DNA from: Mycoplasmatota bacterium
GTDB taxonomy: Bacteria; Bacillota_I; Bacilli_A; RF39; UBA660
Assembly: GCA_012512795.1 (NCBI GenBank)
Contig: JAAZDL010000032.1
Location: 1 to 9,869, forward strand
Reading direction: 5' to 3'
DNA: 9,869 nt
This document shows positions 1 through 5,519 of this stretch, in pieces. Position 1 is the stretch's first letter. The number at the start of each line of letters is the position of its first letter. The translations under genes were made by a program, and so were the position numbers. The notes below the pieces were generated by a model, which ran no database searches, had not been told where the DNA came from, and saw only the letters and a program-made list of their open reading frames with translations.

Positions 1-136
1 CTAAAGGTACAGTATACTTTATTTCTTCTATACCTTTTTCCATACTAATTTTTATATTATCAATTTCTAAATCCATTTTAGATAGTTTGCTTGATTCAAA
101 TAAACTAATTATTTTCTTAACGTTTTTTGTATCCAC
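1..136 (-). CDS. accB: Acetyl-CoA carboxylase biotin carboxyl carrier protein (AccB/BCCP), N-terminal part
   Basis: This is the first 45 codons of a gene that runs off the left edge. The start is a GTG at 136-134, set 7 bases after a strong Shine-Dalgarno (SD) AAGGAGA at 150-144. The peptide begins MDTKNVKKIISLFESSKL and continues with MDLEI, then KISMEKG. This matches the N-terminal helix and the 'L-E-x-x-x-x-K-I-x-x-x-K' strand typical of bacterial AccB before its Pro/Ala linker and biotinyl domain. The biotinyl domain (EAMKM motif) is outside the window, so the call rests on the N-terminus and on the position just behind acpP. AccB carries biotin between the biotin carboxylase and carboxyltransferase to make malonyl-CoA. 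The gene is almost certainly cotranscribed with acpP, with only 20 bases between them. Confidence 0.72.
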   Translation of the reverse strand, partial: MDTKNVKKIISLFESSKLSKMDLEIDNIKISMEKGIEEIKYTVPL

Positions 137-156
137 TTGTTTGTCTCCTTAAAATT

Positions 157-387
157 TTATTGTTCTTTTTTACTTGTTACAATATCAACTATATCTTGAA
201 AAGTTATTAGTTTCGCTAACTCTTCATCTTCAATACGTATACCTAACTCAGTTTCTAATTCTAAAGCAAGTTCAACAGCAGCTAGAGAATCTATTTCTAA
301 ATCTTCTTTTAAATTTGATTCAGGTTTAATTTGCTCCTCATTTAAATTTAGTGTTTCCACCATTATTCTTTTAATATCATTAATCAT
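157..387 (-). CDS. acpP: Acyl carrier protein
   Basis: This 76-residue acidic protein is the usual length for ACP. It has the 4'-phosphopantetheine attachment motif D-S-L with the serine at residue 34 (DLEIDSLAAVEL), followed by the helix II/III pattern ELETELGIRIEDEELAKL. ACP is the soluble cytoplasmic carrier of growing acyl chains in type II fatty acid synthesis. The start is ATG 387-385 with SD AGAAGGAG just upstream. It heads a minus-strand unit with accB, and other lipid genes (phosphatidyltransferase, FabG-like SDR) lie elsewhere in the window. A possible operator in its promoter suggests transcriptional control of this fatty-acid unit. Confidence 0.95.
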   Translation of the reverse strand: MINDIKRIMVETLNLNEEQIKPESNLKEDLEIDSLAAVELALELETELGIRIEDEELAKLITFQDIVDIVTSKKEQ

Positions 388-499
388 TTTATTTCTCCTT
401 CTCTTAAATAAATATTATGCAATTTTTATTTGATAATAATCATCGCTACTAATAAAGACACTATTAGTATAAAAAGGTTACATTTTTTTAAAACAAAAT
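388..499 (-). promoter_or_regulatory. acpP promoter/leader region
   Basis: Between the ssrA terminator and acpP the minus strand carries a -10-like TATACT at 471-466. Possible but weak -35 elements lie 18-19 bases upstream (TGTTTT 495-490 or TTGTTT 496-491). Transcription would start near 459, giving a leader of about 70 bases. The -10 hexamer overlaps an inverted repeat, listed separately. The SD AGAAGGAG sits just before the acpP start. Confidence 0.45.
447..469. promoter_or_regulatory. Perfect inverted repeat over the acpP -10 region (candidate operator)
   Basis: TACTAATA (447-454) and TATTAGTA (462-469) form an exact 8-base inverted repeat with a 7-base spacer (AAGACAC). It overlaps the putative acpP -10 (466-471) and the predicted start of transcription. 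That is where a repressor of a fatty-acid operon would bind. The half-sites contain the TTAGTA/TACTAA words found in FapR boxes, but in the opposite order from the FapR arrangement as I recall it, so I do not assign it to FapR. It could alternatively form a hairpin at the 5' end of the mRNA. Confidence 0.45.
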
Positions 500-523
500 A
501 AAAAAGTACTGTAAAGTACTTTT
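500..523 (-). terminator. ssrA intrinsic terminator
   Basis: A 9-bp stem, AAAAGTACT (502-510) with AGTACTTTT (515-523), closes a 4-base loop. On the minus strand it is followed by a T-rich run (from 505 down to 500, then ATTTTG). It lies 13 bases beyond the CCA end of tmRNA. Confidence 0.85.
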
Positions 524-536
524 AGTAATAAACATT

Positions 537-890
537 TGGTGGAGCTGAGGAGTATCGAACTCCTGTCCAAAATTCATTTCCATAGAAAATCTACAAGTTT
601 ATTTGGTTTGTATTCTCGAGTATTAACATTGATTGCCAACTTCATTTTAATACTTAAAGCTTATTATTTATTCATTAGTAATCACAAGCATATTATTAAT
701 ATATCTTACTTTATTACTCCTACATTTAATCTCGTAAGAAAAGATTAAAGAGAAGCTCCATTATTTACTTAAATTAAGCAAATGATGGAGAAAAATCGTA
801 ATTTTCTCCGATTATTTTTGTTTTGCATTTTAAGTATGCCTACTACTTGCATTCTACCGAAACATAATTTTGTCGAATCAATGCAGCCCC
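537..890 (-). ncRNA. ssrA: Transfer-messenger RNA (tmRNA, ssrA)
   Basis: Read on the minus strand, the RNA starts GGGGCTGCATTGATTCGACA at 890. It ends with the T-arm AGGAG-TTCGATA-CTCCT and CAGCTCC-A-CCA at 537. The two ends pair as the tRNA-Ala-like acceptor stem, including the G3-U identity pair, and CCA is encoded. Length is 354 bases, normal for one-piece tmRNA. The tag frame is best read from GGA at 809 after TAATC (compare TAGTC before the E. coli resume codon) to TAA at 776-774, giving the tag GENYDFSPSFA. A long, nearly perfect H5 helix (about 15 pairs, one mismatch) begins in the end of the tag and includes its stop codon. tmRNA with SmpB rescues stalled ribosomes and marks the stalled peptide for proteolysis. 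The RNA call is firm; the exact tag start is less certain. Confidence 0.97.
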
Positions 891-903
891 ATATTTCTTT
901 CAT

Positions 904-912
904 ATTATAACA
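904..912 (-). promoter_or_regulatory. ssrA promoter (extended -10)
   Basis: On the minus strand TG-T-TATAAT (912-904) is a full extended -10 with a perfect hexamer. Transcription would start near 897, giving a 7-base 5' leader to be removed by RNase P. No good -35 is seen at 17 bases (TAGTTT at 932-927), consistent with an extended -10 promoter. Confidence 0.7.
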
Positions 913-938
913 TATTTATCACTTAAAAACTAGTTATA

Positions 939-967
939 TTGACAAAAAGAATTATTTCTCATAAAAT
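939..967 (+). promoter_or_regulatory. Consensus promoter for the phosphatidyltransferase gene
   Basis: TTGACA at 939-944 and TAAAAT at 962-967 are separated by exactly 17 bases, an almost consensus housekeeping promoter. The predicted start of transcription is at about 974, only two bases before the ATG at 976. It is back to back with the ssrA promoter. Confidence 0.75.
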
Positions 968-975
968 ATAAGAGT

Positions 976-1692
976 ATGAAACATAAACTAATAAAAATTA
1001 TTGAAATTGCCGTAGTTAATGTAATAACTATATTTAGATTAATCGGAGCTATTATTCTTCCTTTTGTTTACTTTAATAAAGGAACTAGTACTGCTGCTAT
1101 ATTTATTTTAGTCTTATTTTTAACTGATGCAATAGATGGTTTTTTAGCTAGAACTTTTAAAGTTTCTACTTTTTTTGGAAGTAGTATGGATGCTTTAAGT
1201 GATAAAGTTTTAAATGCTATTGCTTTAATTATATTAAGTATTGAACATAGAATAATGCTTGCTCCACTAATATTAGAAGTATCTATTATACTCACAACAT
1301 ATTCAACATATAGATTTGGTGGAAATGTACAATCAAGTAAAATAGGAAAAATAAAAACAATTGTATTAGATGTATTTGTTATTCTAAGTTATATACTAAT
1401 AAGTATGAATAGTATTGAAATAAAAAACATAGTTATTAGTCATATAATAAAAAATACAGATGCTTTTATAGGTTTATTCGGAGGAATTATAACAATTTTA
1501 TCTATTATTGCTTTAATTGATTACAATAAGAAAAATAAATTAACTAGAAATCATCCAAAACTAGTACATGTTAAATATTTAGATAAAGAAAGAAAAAGTT
1601 TTAAAGAAATAATAAGATGTTCTTTTGATACTGAATATTATAAGGCTCATAAAAATGAATCTATTATGAAACAATTTTATAAAAGAAAATAA
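976..1692 (+). CDS. CDP-alcohol phosphatidyltransferase (PgsA-like)
   Basis: This 238-residue membrane protein transfers phosphatidyl from CDP-diacylglycerol to an alcohol, most likely glycerol-3-phosphate for phosphatidylglycerol synthesis or phosphatidylglycerol for cardiolipin. The complete family signature D-x2-D-G-x2-A-R-x8-G-x3-D-x3-D is present: D51, D54, G55, A58, R59, G68, D72, D76. It is preceded by the typical N-terminal segment NVITIFRLIGAIILP. Several hydrophobic segments follow, ending near residue 183. The remaining ~55 residues form a basic cytoplasmic tail (KERKSFKEIIRCSF...FYKRK) that is longer than in the usual PgsA of about 180-200 residues. The alcohol substrate cannot be told from sequence. 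The start is the ATG at 976; no SD precedes it and no earlier in-frame start exists downstream of the promoter. The stop codon lies inside the terminator loop. Confidence 0.9.
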   Translation: MKHKLIKIIEIAVVNVITIFRLIGAIILPFVYFNKGTSTAAIFILVLFLTDAIDGFLARTFKVSTFFGSSMDALSDKVLNAIALIILSIEHRIMLAPLILEVSIILTTYSTYRFGGNVQSSKIGKIKTIVLDVFVILSYILISMNSIEIKNIVISHIIKNTDAFIGLFGGIITILSIIALIDYNKKNKLTRNHPKLVHVKYLDKERKSFKEIIRCSFDTEYYKAHKNESIMKQFYKRK

Positions 1693-1716
1693 ATTCCTTT
1701 TATAATATTTTTTTTT
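1677..1716 (+). terminator. Intrinsic terminator overlapping the phosphatidyltransferase stop
   Basis: TTATAAAAG (1677-1685) and CTTTTATAA (1697-1705) form a 9-bp stem with an 11-base loop, followed by nine Ts (1708-1716). The gene's TAA at 1690-1692 is in the loop, so the last codons form one arm. Confidence 0.7.
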
Positions 1717-1717
1717 A

Positions 1718-1726
1718 TGTTAAAAT
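1718..1726 (+). promoter_or_regulatory. Extended -10 promoter for the thioredoxin-like/EIIB-like operon
   Basis: TG-T-TAAAAT at 1718-1726 is an extended -10 preceded by TTTTTTA, with no convincing -35. Transcription would start near 1733, leaving a leader of about 18 bases that contains the SD AAGGAGTG at 1734-1741. It begins right after the T tract of the upstream terminator. Confidence 0.55.
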
Positions 1727-1750
1727 TATTAATAAGGAGTGATAAAACAT

Positions 1751-2344
1751 ATGAAAAAAAACTTAATAACATTAATTATTATCATTATAGCTATAGTTGG
1801 AACTTTAGTAATTTATTATTTTGTTAAAGATGATAATAATGATAAAATAAAGATCACCAATAGTTTTTATAATGAATATCCACTAGTTGAAAAAGATAAT
1901 ATTTTTGTATATAAAAGCATAGATGAAATTATTAAATTATTAGAAAGTGGAACTGGTATTATTTATTTAGGATTCCCTGAGTGCCCTTGGTGTCAGCATT
2001 ATGTTAAATATTTAAATGAAGTTGCTAAAGAAAATAATATTAAAGAAATATATTACTTAAATATTAAAAATGATAGATTAAATAATACTATTAAATATCA
2101 AAAGATAGTTTCATTACTCTATGATAATCTATTAAACGATGATCTAGGAAATAAAAAAGTTTTCGTACCTGATATAACATTTGTAAAAGAAGGTAAAATA
2201 ATAGCTCATGATAATGAAACATCAGTTATAACTGAAAATACTACACCAAGCGATTACTGGAATAATGATAAAATTGAAACTTTTAAATTAAAACTAAATA
2301 AATATTTTCATGATTTAAATAGCTCTTGTGAAAGCTGTAATTAA
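1751..2344 (+). CDS. Membrane-anchored thioredoxin-like protein with CPWC motif
   Basis: The protein has 197 residues. Residues 4-24 are one very hydrophobic segment after MKKN, so the anchor should be N-in with the rest outside the membrane. The thioredoxin-like domain follows: IIYLGF leads into the redox motif C78-P-W-C81. A long helix comes next, then VFVPDITFVKEGKII, with P140 as the expected cis-proline beside the active site. The layout resembles small thioredoxin-fold 'bacteriocin transport accessory' type proteins, but the substrate is unknown. The last residues are SSCESCN, a second CxxC pair (C193, C196) that could be a redox relay. I chose ATG 1751, spaced 10 bases after SD AAGGAGT; an in-frame GTG at 1739 lies inside the SD and is rejected. 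The stop is followed by AAGGAGG of the next gene, so the two are an operon. Confidence 0.8.
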   Translation: MKKNLITLIIIIIAIVGTLVIYYFVKDDNNDKIKITNSFYNEYPLVEKDNIFVYKSIDEIIKLLESGTGIIYLGFPECPWCQHYVKYLNEVAKENNIKEIYYLNIKNDRLNNTIKYQKIVSLLYDNLLNDDLGNKKVFVPDITFVKEGKIIAHDNETSVITENTTPSDYWNNDKIETFKLKLNKYFHDLNSSCESCN

Positions 2345-2357
2345 GGAGGAATAAAAA

Positions 2358-2669
2358 ATGCATTGGCAATATATTGTAATTGCAATTATACTTATTTTTA
2401 TATCATTAATAGTTATAAAAATGAGAAGAAAAGACTTTCATATTGAAATAAATAAACTTATTCAATATCTAGGTGGGAAAGAGAATATCGATGATGTACA
2501 AATCAATTTATCTAGATTAAAAGTTACTCTTAAAGATGTAAGTATAGTTAATAAAGAAGGAATACAAAAATTAGGAGCAAAAGGTATAGTTGAGATTGAT
2601 AATCAACTAAAAATAATATTTGGCCCTAATTCAAAACAACTTAAAAAATATATGGCAGATTTAAAATAA
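2358..2669 (+). CDS. Membrane-anchored PTS EIIB-like domain lacking the phosphorylated cysteine
   Basis: The 103-residue protein has one transmembrane segment (about residues 5-21) followed by KMRRK, which predicts the C-terminal domain in the cytoplasm. Residues 32-102 resemble the glucose-family PTS EIIB domain: LGGKENI (38-44), RLKV (53-56), LGAKGIVEI (72-80) and IIFGPNS (86-92) all have counterparts. In active EIIB the cysteine that takes phosphate from EIIA/HPr lies three residues before the RL pair (C-x-x-R-L). Here that position is N50 (I-N-L-S-R-L), so the phospho-relay cannot work in the usual way. No EIIC transport domain is fused or adjacent. A regulatory or binding role is inferred only. 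The gene starts 13 bases after the thioredoxin-like gene, with SD AAGGAGG, and ends the operon. Confidence 0.75.
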   Translation: MHWQYIVIAIILIFISLIVIKMRRKDFHIEINKLIQYLGGKENIDDVQINLSRLKVTLKDVSIVNKEGIQKLGAKGIVEIDNQLKIIFGPNSKQLKKYMADLK

Positions 2670-2684
2670 TTATTTATTTATACA

Positions 2685-2710
2685 AAAAGCACAATTGTTA
2701 TTGTGCTTTT
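2685..2710. terminator. Bidirectional terminator between convergent genes
   Basis: AAAAGCACAAT (2685-2695) and ATTGTGCTTTT (2700-2710) form an 11-bp stem with a 4-base loop. Each strand has a short T run after the hairpin (four Ts on plus, five on minus). It serves the EIIB-like gene from the left and the metallophosphoesterase homologue from the right. The minus-strand gene's last codons and stop (2698-2700) are part of the hairpin. Confidence 0.8.
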
Positions 2711-3552
2711 AATCTGTAGAAATTAAAAGATGGTTTATTGTTAAATCTAAATGCATATTCATTTGTACCTATTCCACTTGATATATATATATCAGTTATT
2801 CCTTTATTATAATATGGAGCAAAGTATTTATAACTTGCTTCATCAACAAACAAAGGACCATAATATGGAACAACAACAGAACCATTTAAAGAGTGCCCTC
2901 CTAGTATTAAATCAACTTCATAAGTACTTTCATTAATATATTTAATATTTGCTCCCTCGTGTGTTAATACTATCGTATATCTTCTATCTTCTTCATTATA
3001 AAATGAAAATGAACTATTAATATCTATTGTGTCTTTTAATGAACTAGGAAGACCTACAATATATAATGGATTATTATCTTTATAATATATAGTATCAAAA
3101 CTATTATTTAAAATGATAAAATCACTTTTTCTCATTACTTCTTCATAATCATCATAAGAATAATCATAATCTCCATATACTGCATATTTTCCAATAGAGG
3201 CATCGATTTTACTAAGATTTTCTATTAAAAATTCTTTATCTTCTTCAACTATTTTAGAGTTAATATTGATAATGTCACCAGAAAATACAACAATATCAGG
3301 CTTTAAAATATTAATCTTATTTATTAAAACTTTTACATCATCAGAATCAACAGTTGATTTATATAAAAGATCAGAAAAATGAACTATTTTAATACCACTA
3401 AAATTACTAGTTAATATATTGCTTTCTACTTTATATTCTTTTACTATTAAACCTTTAACACCTAAATATCTTGCATATAATACTATCGATACACAAAGAA
3501 CAAAAATAAATAATATAGTATTTAAAAAATAATATTTTTTTTCGTATTTCAT
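2698..3552 (-). CDS. Metallophosphoesterase homologue (YkuE/YaeI type) with degraded active site
   Basis: The 284-residue protein has an N-terminal membrane segment (about 9-26) and a calcineurin-like phosphoesterase domain. Segment order matches YkuE: IVHFSDLL (56-63), PDIVVFSGDIIN (85-96), GKYAVYGDYDY (121-131), IVLTHEG (194-200), LGGHSLNG (217-224), VPYYGP, and ISSGIG near the end. The active family motifs are D-x-H, GD-x2-D, GNHD, H, and GH-x-H. Here D61, D93, H198 and H220 are kept, but the first His is L63, the GNH becomes G-D128-Y129, and the last His is L222. Two site-A metal ligands and the catalytic His are lost, so hydrolysis is unlikely. It starts two bases after the CPBP gene stop with no clear SD, so translation is probably coupled to that gene. 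Confidence 0.82.
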   Translation of the reverse strand: MKYEKKYYFLNTILFIFVLCVSIVLYARYLGVKGLIVKEYKVESNILTSNFSGIKIVHFSDLLYKSTVDSDDVKVLINKINILKPDIVVFSGDIININSKIVEEDKEFLIENLSKIDASIGKYAVYGDYDYSYDDYEEVMRKSDFIILNNSFDTIYYKDNNPLYIVGLPSSLKDTIDINSSFSFYNEEDRRYTIVLTHEGANIKYINESTYEVDLILGGHSLNGSVVVPYYGPLFVDEASYKYFAPYYNKGITDIYISSGIGTNEYAFRFNNKPSFNFYRLKAQ

Positions 3553-3554
3553 TT

Positions 3555-4241
3555 TTATACAATACCACTAAAATATAAGATTAATAGTAAAGTTCCAGTA
3601 AAAGTATTATGAATTGCATGGATTGTAATTGATGTAAATGTTGTTTTTGTTTCTTTATTCATAAGAGCAAAAACAAATCCTAAAGAACCATAAGGTAATA
3701 AATATACTAAACTTATCCAAGTCATTTCACCTGAGATTAAATGAGCTAGTCCAAATAAAAGTCCACAAAAGAAAGCATAAACCCACTTGTTTTTTAAAAT
3801 AGGCATTAAGCTCTTTCTAAATATCAATTCTTCAGTTATTGGGGCTATTATAGATATGCTAATCATGCTAAAAACCATATTAGAAAATAACTGTTCTCTA
3901 ACAAGAGTTTCATTAGCTGATATATCACCTACCGTTAAACTTATAATTATATTACTAAATATCATTAGGAATACTCCTACAAAATAATATTTAAATCCTA
4001 ATGTCATATTTTTTTTGAATTTTTCCTTAAAAATTTTAAATTCACTGTTTAAATCTTTATAATAAATTAAATAAAGTATTTCTATATAAAGCACATTAGA
4101 TAAAAGTTCGCTTATATTGCTGTTAGTAATGAAATTAGATAAAATTAAGTTAAAAACATATGGAATAAAAAACATTCCTACTAGTATACATATAAAAAAA
4201 GCAATATTTACAGATAACTTTCTTTCTGCTGTATATTTCAT
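3555..4241 (-). CDS. CPBP family intramembrane metalloprotease
   Basis: This 228-residue protein has multiple hydrophobic segments and all three conserved motifs of the CPBP (CAAX protease / bacteriocin-processing) family. They are E137-E138-L-I-F-R142, F163-G-L-A-H167, and H208-A-I-H-N212. These place the Glu and His residues of a metal-dependent protease within the membrane. Family members process prenylated proteins or small peptides, or protect against bacteriocins, but the substrate cannot be read from sequence. The start is ATG 4241-4239 with SD AGAGGTG. It is the first gene of a two-gene operon whose second member is an anchored metallophosphoesterase-like protein lacking catalytic residues. 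The cotranscription hints at a shared membrane process (inference). Confidence 0.88.
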   Translation of the reverse strand: MKYTAERKLSVNIAFFICILVGMFFIPYVFNLILSNFITNSNISELLSNVLYIEILYLIYYKDLNSEFKIFKEKFKKNMTLGFKYYFVGVFLMIFSNIIISLTVGDISANETLVREQLFSNMVFSMISISIIAPITEELIFRKSLMPILKNKWVYAFFCGLLFGLAHLISGEMTWISLVYLLPYGSLGFVFALMNKETKTTFTSITIHAIHNTFTGTLLLILYFSGIV

Positions 4242-4266
4242 TTAAACACCTCTTCTACTTAAATAT

Positions 4267-4272
4267 ATTATA
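4267..4272 (-). promoter_or_regulatory. Possible promoter of the CPBP operon
   Basis: On the minus strand TATAAT at 4272-4267 has a poor -35 candidate (TTTTAT at 4295-4290, 17-base spacer). It lies just past the tyrS terminator and would start transcription near 4260, about 20 bases before the start codon. The hexamer is perfect but the surroundings are so AT-rich that chance is possible. Confidence 0.4.
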
Positions 4273-4291
4273 TAACACATATTAAATTAAT

Positions 4292-4329
4292 AAAAGTAAA
4301 AAGTTAACTTACTTTACTAAGTTAACTTT
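4292..4329 (-). terminator. tyrS intrinsic terminator built from its last codons
   Basis: AAAGTTAACTTA (4300-4311) and TAAGTTAACTTT (4318-4329) form a 12-bp stem with a 6-base loop. On the minus strand it is followed by TTACTTTT. The tyrS stop (4309-4311) is in the second arm, so one full arm is coding sequence. Each arm also contains the palindrome GTTAAC. Confidence 0.8.
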
Positions 4330-5519
4330 AATATGTGTTTTCTTTCCTTTACTTAATATTAAATATCCATCTTTGTAGTCATCTTTATTAATAATAAAAT
4401 TAACATCTGATATTTTATTGTTATTAATACTTATTCCACCTTGTAAAACTAACCTTCTTGCATCACTTTTTGATGGTGAAATATTTACCTCTACAAGTAA
4501 ATCTAGTATATTTTCTTTAGTAGCATTTCTCTCTTCCATACCTTCTTTTGAATATCCTATACTAAAAACTTCTTCACTTGTTTTACGAGCTTTAATAGCT
4601 TCACTTTCACCATGAATAAACTTAACTACTTCAAATGCTAAAGTCTTTTGTGCTTCTCTTTTTTCAGGTTCTACTTCAAGTACTTTAGATAATCTTTCAA
4701 TTTCATCAACAGTTATAAAAGTAAGTTTTTTTAAATAATCAATAACACCTTCATCTTCTATATTTACAAAATATTGATACATTTCATACGGAGAAGTCTT
4801 TTCTTTATCAAGCCATAAACTTTCTCCACTTTCACTCTTACCAAACTTTGTCCCATCAGTTCTAGTAATTAAAGGCATAGTCATTCCATAACATTTAACA
4901 TCACTACCATGAATTTTTCTAATAAGTTCAAGACCTGAAGTAATATTTCCCCATTGATCTTGACCGCCTATTTGCATTGTACATCCATAATCTTCATATA
5001 ATTTTAAAAAATCTATTGATTGAAGTATCATATATGAAAACTCAGTATAAGTAATACCAATATCAAGTCTTCTTTTAACTGTTTCTTTTGATAACATATA
5101 ATTAATATTAAAAAACTTACCAAAATCTCTTAAATAATCAATGGCATTCATTTTTAATAACCAGTCTGCATTATTTACTATTTTAACATCAGTTTTTAAT
5201 AAAGAATCTATTTGTTTCTTAATACATTCAATATTATGAGCAGCACTTTCTTTTGATATCATAGGTCTTTCACTTGTTAACCTAGGATCTCCTATAAGAC
5301 CTGTTCCTCCACCAGCTATAACAATAGGATTATGCCCTGCATCTAATAATCTCTTGCACATAACAATAACACTTGAATAGTGGCCTATATGAAGAGAGTC
5401 TCCTGTTGGATCAACTCCTATATAAAATGTTAATTTTCCTTCATTTAAACATCTTTTATATCAGGTGTTGTTATATCATTAATAAGACCTCTCCATTTTA
5501 ATTCTTCAAATAATTTCAT
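4309..5519 (-). CDS. tyrS: Tyrosyl-tRNA synthetase, frameshifted near the N-terminus
   Basis: TyrRS charges tRNA-Tyr in the cytoplasm. The class I signature HIGH is encoded at 5391-5380, GGGTGLIGDP follows, and the KMSKS-type loop is KFGKS (4848-4834). A C-terminal S4-like RNA-binding domain (SPSKSDARRLVLQGGISIN) completes the normal length. Reading begins at ATG 5519 (MKLFEELKWRGLINDITT), overlaps the deoC stop by four bases (ATGA), and has SD AAAGGAGAGG inside deoC. That frame stops at 5447-5445 after 24 codons. The rest (LNEGKLTFYIGVDPTGDSLHIGH onward) continues in another frame from about 5454. One extra A in the AAAA run at 5457-5454 would restore DIKRCLNEGK and a 403-residue protein. 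Because TyrRS is essential, this is either an assembly indel, a recent lesion with another copy elsewhere, or recoding. The uninterrupted frame with an internal Met starts at 5361 but lacks HIGH. Confidence 0.9.

Noticed and set aside
429..444. FabT-like box (TTTGAT..ATCA) upstream of acpP
   Set aside because: Only four-base arms match and the spacing differs from the TTTGATTATCAAA consensus; likely chance in AT-rich DNA.
447..469. FapR operator
   Set aside because: Half-sites contain TTAGTA/TACTAA but in the reverse order, and no FapR gene is in view; kept only as an unnamed inverted repeat.
536..748. Plus-strand open frame of 70 codons
   Set aside because: It lies entirely within tmRNA on the opposite strand, has no SD and no recognisable protein pattern.
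939..946. TTGTCA on the minus strand as -35 of ssrA
   Set aside because: It is 30 bases from the ssrA -10, far too distant; on the plus strand the same bases are the TTGACA of the divergent gene.
1068..1295. Minus-strand frame opposite the phosphatidyltransferase
   Set aside because: It is antisense to the conserved CDP-alcohol motif region and has no SD or family pattern.
1739..1750. GTG start for the thioredoxin-like gene
   Set aside because: The GTG overlaps the SD AAGGAGTG; ATG 1751 has correct spacing and gives a standard MKK signal-anchor start.
2751..2936. Plus-strand frame opposite the metallophosphoesterase homologue
   Set aside because: A low-complexity shadow of the real gene, rich in His/Leu/Tyr because of AT-rich antisense codons.
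3787..3987. Plus-strand frame opposite the CPBP protease gene
   Set aside because: Antisense to the motif-bearing region, with no SD or family pattern.
4418..4615. Plus-strand frame opposite tyrS
   Set aside because: Antisense to the S4-like domain region, with no supporting signals.
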